Positions 49,969-50,264 of a stretch of DNA of 50,264 nt are shown piece by piece. Below the pieces are notes generated by a model. It was given only the letters and a program-made list of their open reading frames with translations, had not been told where the DNA came from and did no database searches. Origin of the DNA: Candidatus Sumerlaeia bacterium. GTDB taxonomy: Bacteria > Sumerlaeota > Sumerlaeia > JABWBI01. A program made the translations under genes and the position numbers. The number at the start of each line of letters is the position of its first letter. Positions within the stretch are counted from its first letter, which is position 1. The stretch is taken from contig JABWBI010000003.1 of assembly GCA_013360565.1 (NCBI GenBank), positions 1 through 50,264 on the forward strand. Reading direction: 5' to 3'.

Positions 49969-50264
49969 GACCTGTCCTGCTTCTGCTCTCGACAACCGAT
50001 CTTCCTCACTCTGCGGCGGAGAGGGCCCTCGACCTCTGCACCGGGATGGGGGTCCCCCTCATCGCAGCGCACATCCACGACGCCCGCGCCGCCGAGCGAT
50101 CCGAGCGGCGGGCGCTCGACGCCGGGTTCTTGGGCGAAGGGGTCGGGGAGATCATCCACCAGGCCATTGTCGAAGATGAGCAGCTGCGTGTGGACGAGGT
50201 GCTTCAGGCCGTCAGCGCCGCCGCCGCGTCGCGTGGCGTCGCCTGCACGGTGAAGCGGGCCGAG
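49965..50264 (+). CDS. Universal-stress-protein-like (UspA), N-terminal part, runs off window
   Basis: 100 codons visible. MRPVLLLLSTTDLPHSAAERALDLCTGMG resembles the first strand-helix of UspA-like nucleotide-binding domains, followed by a helix-rich insertion and VDEVLQAVSAAAASRGV. The open frame continues past the end of the window. The ATG overlaps the SLC13 stop (ATGA). Usp proteins often sit beside transporters and may sense ATP or regulate them. Moderate certainty because the C-terminal binding loop is outside the window. Confidence 0.6.
   Translation, partial: MRPVLLLLSTTDLPHSAAERALDLCTGMGVPLIAAHIHDARAAERSERRALDAGFLGEGVGEIIHQAIVEDEQLRVDEVLQAVSAAAASRGVACTVKRAE

Noticed and set aside
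48430-49995. 521-codon reverse frame over the SLC13-like gene
   Set aside because: Composition is charged low-complexity and lies opposite membrane helices of the real gene.
1-50264. tRNA, rRNA, CRISPR arrays, insertion sequences and prophage genes
   Set aside because: Scanned by eye in all gaps; no cloverleaf, direct-repeat array, transposase or integrase motif was seen.

Overview
This is a GC-rich, gene-dense stretch of bacterial chromosome with about 49 protein-coding genes. I see no rRNA, tRNA, CRISPR array, insertion sequence or prophage. The host is a diderm: it has the LPS-export ATPase LptB, flagellar rod/hook genes, and a type IV pilus/type II secretion ATPase with pseudopilins. The pseudopilins (FTLIELLIVVA start, 'NFLEAQ' segment, YDPTNGT C-terminus), the secreted 'YQGRL...VPYA' protein, the dockerin-like protein, the BtpA homologue and the HprK/HPF pair recall little-cultured phyla such as Sumerlaeota (BRC1), Hydrogenedentota and neighbours. 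That placement is inference from memory of protein style and has not been tested by phylogeny.

Layout. 1-2.8 kb: end of a flagellar operon (fliK C-terminus, flgD, flgE) closed by a clear intrinsic terminator. 2.9-7.3 kb: membrane-anchored spermidine-synthase-like protein and valS. 7.4-14.1 kb: secreted proteins ('YQGRL' protein, dockerin-like protein, two tandem CotH-kinase-like proteins) around a btpA/D-aminoacylase pair. 14.2-23 kb: a small Cys/His protein, two pseudopilins, pilT with two CorC/HlyC-type membrane proteins, a radical SAM/SPASM protein, a secreted glucose/sorbosone-dehydrogenase-like protein and two small membrane proteins. 23-30.8 kb: glycosyltransferases (GT4 and GT39-like), a CBM9-like secreted protein, an alanine:sodium symporter, comM/yifB, a DUF167 protein and sppA. 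30.9-33.2 kb: hprK-hpf-lptB. 33.4-35.6 kb: an octaheme c-type cytochrome of hydroxylamine-oxidoreductase type, overlapped by a His-rich integral membrane protein. 35.7-41.1 kb: the translation operon infC-rpmI-rplT-pheS-pheT ending in a metallophosphatase. 41.4-45 kb: tatD, pgi, a small reverse-strand ORF and a two-domain CHRD protein. 45-50.3 kb: mtnA, then a compact tusA-like/thiF-like/unknown/SLC13-like/Usp-like cluster that runs off the window.

The two best candidates for undescribed biology are (1) the octaheme cytochrome plus its polytopic partner (33.4-35.6 kb), a two-gene redox unit with no NapC/NrfH-type quinol cytochrome next to it, and (2) the sulfur-carrier/E1/unknown/transporter cluster (46.2-50.3 kb). 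In the second, the unknown protein looks like a radical-SAM-type barrel that has lost its iron-sulfur cysteines, and the transporter has lost the first SNT-type motif of its family.

Most genes have very GC-rich third positions, so long open frames occur on the opposite strand almost everywhere. These were discarded. No gene-free stretch exceeds 300 bases; the longest are 41091-41374 (infC/tatD divergent leader), 21273-21512 (divergent promoters) and 43869-44070.
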